From contig JALORJ010000099.1 in the NCBI GenBank assembly GCA_025459035.1, positions 1 through 8,103 on the forward strand: DNA of 8,103 nucleotides. Reading direction: 5' to 3'. Below are positions 7,098 to 8,103 of this stretch, piece after piece; within the stretch, counting starts at the first letter, position 1; each line of letters begins with the position of its first letter. Below the pieces are notes generated by a model that did not search any database, was not told the DNA's origin, and worked only from the letters and a program-made list of their open reading frames with translations. Source of the stretch: Burkholderiales bacterium (GTDB lineage: Bacteria; Pseudomonadota; Gammaproteobacteria; Burkholderiales; Ga0077523). A program made the position numbers and the translations under genes.

Positions 7098-7538
7098 TCA
7101 GCCGAGTCGGGCCAGCAGCGTCGCGGGTGCGACGATCTCGAAGGGCACTTCCTCGGCCAGGGCATGCAGATCGCCGTCGCCGGTCACGAGCATGTCCGCG
7201 TGTCCTGCGACGGCCAGCTCGAGGAAGTGCCGATCGTCCGGGTCTCGGCAGCGGGGTACCCGGGGCGACGGATCGGAGATCGTGACGGCCACGACCCACG
7301 GCAGGTAGTCCGAGAGCAGTTCCTCGCGCATGGACGGCGAGAGCTGGAACTTCGGGTATGCGAGCACGCGCACGAGTTCGGCCGCTGTCGCGGTGCTTGC
7401 CAACGGAACGACCGCTCCGGCCACCCACGCGTCACGCATGCGCGCTGTCAGGGGGCTGGCGAACACGAGCGCCGACAGCACGACGTTGGTGTCGATGACG
7501 ACGCGCGGTGCCTGATCCGGCGATGGGGGCCGAGGCAC
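7098..7538 (-). CDS. PIN-domain toxin (putative ribonuclease) of a type II toxin-antitoxin system
   Basis: Predicted Mg-dependent RNase that arrests growth when not held by its antitoxin; it resembles the COG1569-type PIN toxins. Of its 146 residues, the acidic active-site set is visible: Asp16 in VVIDTNVVLSALVF, Glu54 in ATAAELVRVLAYPKF, Asp101/Asp102 in RDPDDRHFLELAVAG and Asp121/Asp123 in LVTGDGDL. The closing LLARLG is also typical. Nothing essential is missing, so it should be active. The start is a GTG at 7538, 6 nt after the antitoxin stop, which fits antitoxin-toxin translational coupling. Target RNA is unknown; other PIN toxins cut tRNA, rRNA or mRNA. Confidence 0.92.
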   Translation of the reverse strand: MPRPPSPDQAPRVVIDTNVVLSALVFASPLTARMRDAWVAGAVVPLASTATAAELVRVLAYPKFQLSPSMREELLSDYLPWVVAVTISDPSPRVPRCRDPDDRHFLELAVAGHADMLVTGDGDLHALAEEVPFEIVAPATLLARLG

Positions 7539-7544
7539 GTCGAC

Positions 7545-7769
7545 CTACCGACCGCGCCGTGCCCATCGCACCGCGTCGGCGATGTCCCGCTCGTCCAGCT
7601 GGAGCTCCGCAAGCTTCGCGCGCACCGCGTCGCCGCGCTGGATGCGTACCGGGGTGAGCACGATGGTGCCGTCACGCGCCTCGACGTCGAAGTACTCGGC
7701 CGAACCGATGGCCTCGGTGACCGCCTTGGGCAGCGTGAGCTGGTTCTTGGAGGTGAGCTTGGCAAGCAT
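7545..7769 (-). CDS. AbrB/MazE-family antitoxin
   Basis: A 74-residue antitoxin that should bind the PIN toxin and repress its own promoter. The N-terminal half is a swapped-hairpin AbrB/SpoVT DNA-binding fold: AKLTSKNQLTLPKAVTEAIG, then YFDVEARDGTIVLTPVR. The C-terminal half (AKLAELQLDERDIADAVRWARRGR) is a helical, charged tail of the kind that wraps the toxin. It is first in the operon, with the toxin 6 nt behind. The start at 7769 has only a weak ribosome site, and a palindrome lies 14 nt upstream. Confidence 0.92.
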   Translation of the reverse strand: MLAKLTSKNQLTLPKAVTEAIGSAEYFDVEARDGTIVLTPVRIQRGDAVRAKLAELQLDERDIADAVRWARRGR

Positions 7770-7783
7770 GTCGGCGATCCGCA

Positions 7784-7806
7784 GAAAGCAAGGAATCCTT
7801 ACTTTC
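7784..7806. promoter_or_regulatory. 23-bp near-perfect palindrome, candidate operator of the toxin-antitoxin operon
   Basis: Arms GAAAGCAAGGA and TCCTTACTTTC flank a central A; 10 of 11 positions pair. It lies 14 nt before the antitoxin ATG and is AT-richer than its surroundings. AbrB-type antitoxins bind such sites to repress their own operon. No clear -35/-10 pair was found nearby. Confidence 0.65.
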
Positions 7807-7970
7807 CCAGATCGAGTCGTCGGCGTCGATCAAGCGGCCGTCAACCCTGAGCGGATGCCCGGAACTCGCGGGCTGTCGACTTCGCGGTGGGCGACGTCTC
7901 CGGCAGCGACGAACGAATCACCCCCGGTGCGGCGGACCCGCGCGAGCCTCGGCCGACGCACGGCGCCGTG

Positions 7971-8103
7971 TCACACCAGCACGATGTCGTACTGCTCCTG
8001 GTTGTAGACGCTCTCCACCTGCAGCCGGATCGGGCGTCCGACGAATGCCTCGGCCAGCGCCAGGCTGGGCGACTCCTCGTCGAGGAAGAGGTCGATCACC
8101 TTC
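7971..8103 (-). CDS. rng: C-terminal end of an RNase G-like ribonuclease (RNase E/G family)
   Basis: Only the last 43 residues are in the window; the gene runs in from the right edge. The end reads VIDLFLDEESPSL, then FVGRPIRLQVES and YNQEQYDIVLV before the TGA. The pattern of a short acidic helix, then G-(R/K)-P-(I/V)-x-LQ-V-E and a final QEQYD(V/I)VL is, as I recall it, the C-terminus of RNase G, which matures 16S rRNA 5' ends and turns over some mRNAs. The fragment is too short to exclude another RNase E/G relative. The 164 nt between its stop and the antitoxin palindrome hold no gene I can support. Confidence 0.7.
   Translation of the reverse strand, partial: KVIDLFLDEESPSLALAEAFVGRPIRLQVESVYNQEQYDIVLV

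Noticed and set aside
7959..7970. 12-bp perfect palindrome CACGGCGCCGTG directly after the RNase G stop
   Set aside because: No loop and no T-run, so it is a poor terminator; such GC palindromes are expected here by chance.

Overview
This GC-rich window fits a Gram-negative proteobacterium. It carries an RND efflux pump with a lipoprotein adaptor, an E. coli-type RtcB and the C-terminus of an RNase G. A beta-proteobacterium (Burkholderiales-like) is my best guess, but the sequence alone does not prove it. Apart from one regulator gene, every confident gene is on the minus strand, so the window reads in gene order from right to left.

Right end (8103 to 7098): the last 43 residues of an RNase G-like protein, then a complete type II toxin-antitoxin pair. 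The pair is an AbrB/MazE-fold antitoxin followed 6 nt later by a PIN-domain toxin, with a near-perfect 23-bp palindrome in front of the antitoxin. Facing the toxin, 7 nt from its stop, is a 123-residue helix-turn-helix regulator on the plus strand.

Middle (about 6720 to 6064): a stretch without a confident gene but with structure. A 17-bp palindrome lies in front of the regulator and inside a plausible sigma70 promoter that points the other way. That promoter leads into a small ORF or RNA (6612 to 6346) that ends at a strong intrinsic terminator (6288-6316). Next comes an HNH nuclease gene with a good Shine-Dalgarno sequence.

Core (5286 to 3141): a degenerate tRNA-like gene with a UCU anticodon. 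It has C at position 33, a mismatched acceptor stem and no encoded CCA. About 13 nt later starts a short slipin/SPFH protein, and then, past a perfect 10-bp hairpin, the RNA ligase RtcB. All three are co-directional and tightly packed. This looks like an RNA-repair module with its own tRNA mimic, and it is the most interesting part of the window. No rtcA, archease or RtcR regulator is visible.

Left end (2977 to 1): an AcrA/MexA-type periplasmic adaptor lipoprotein and, 26 nt downstream, the N-terminal 576 residues of its HAE1-family RND transporter, cut by the window edge. They form an efflux operon unrelated in function to RtcB.
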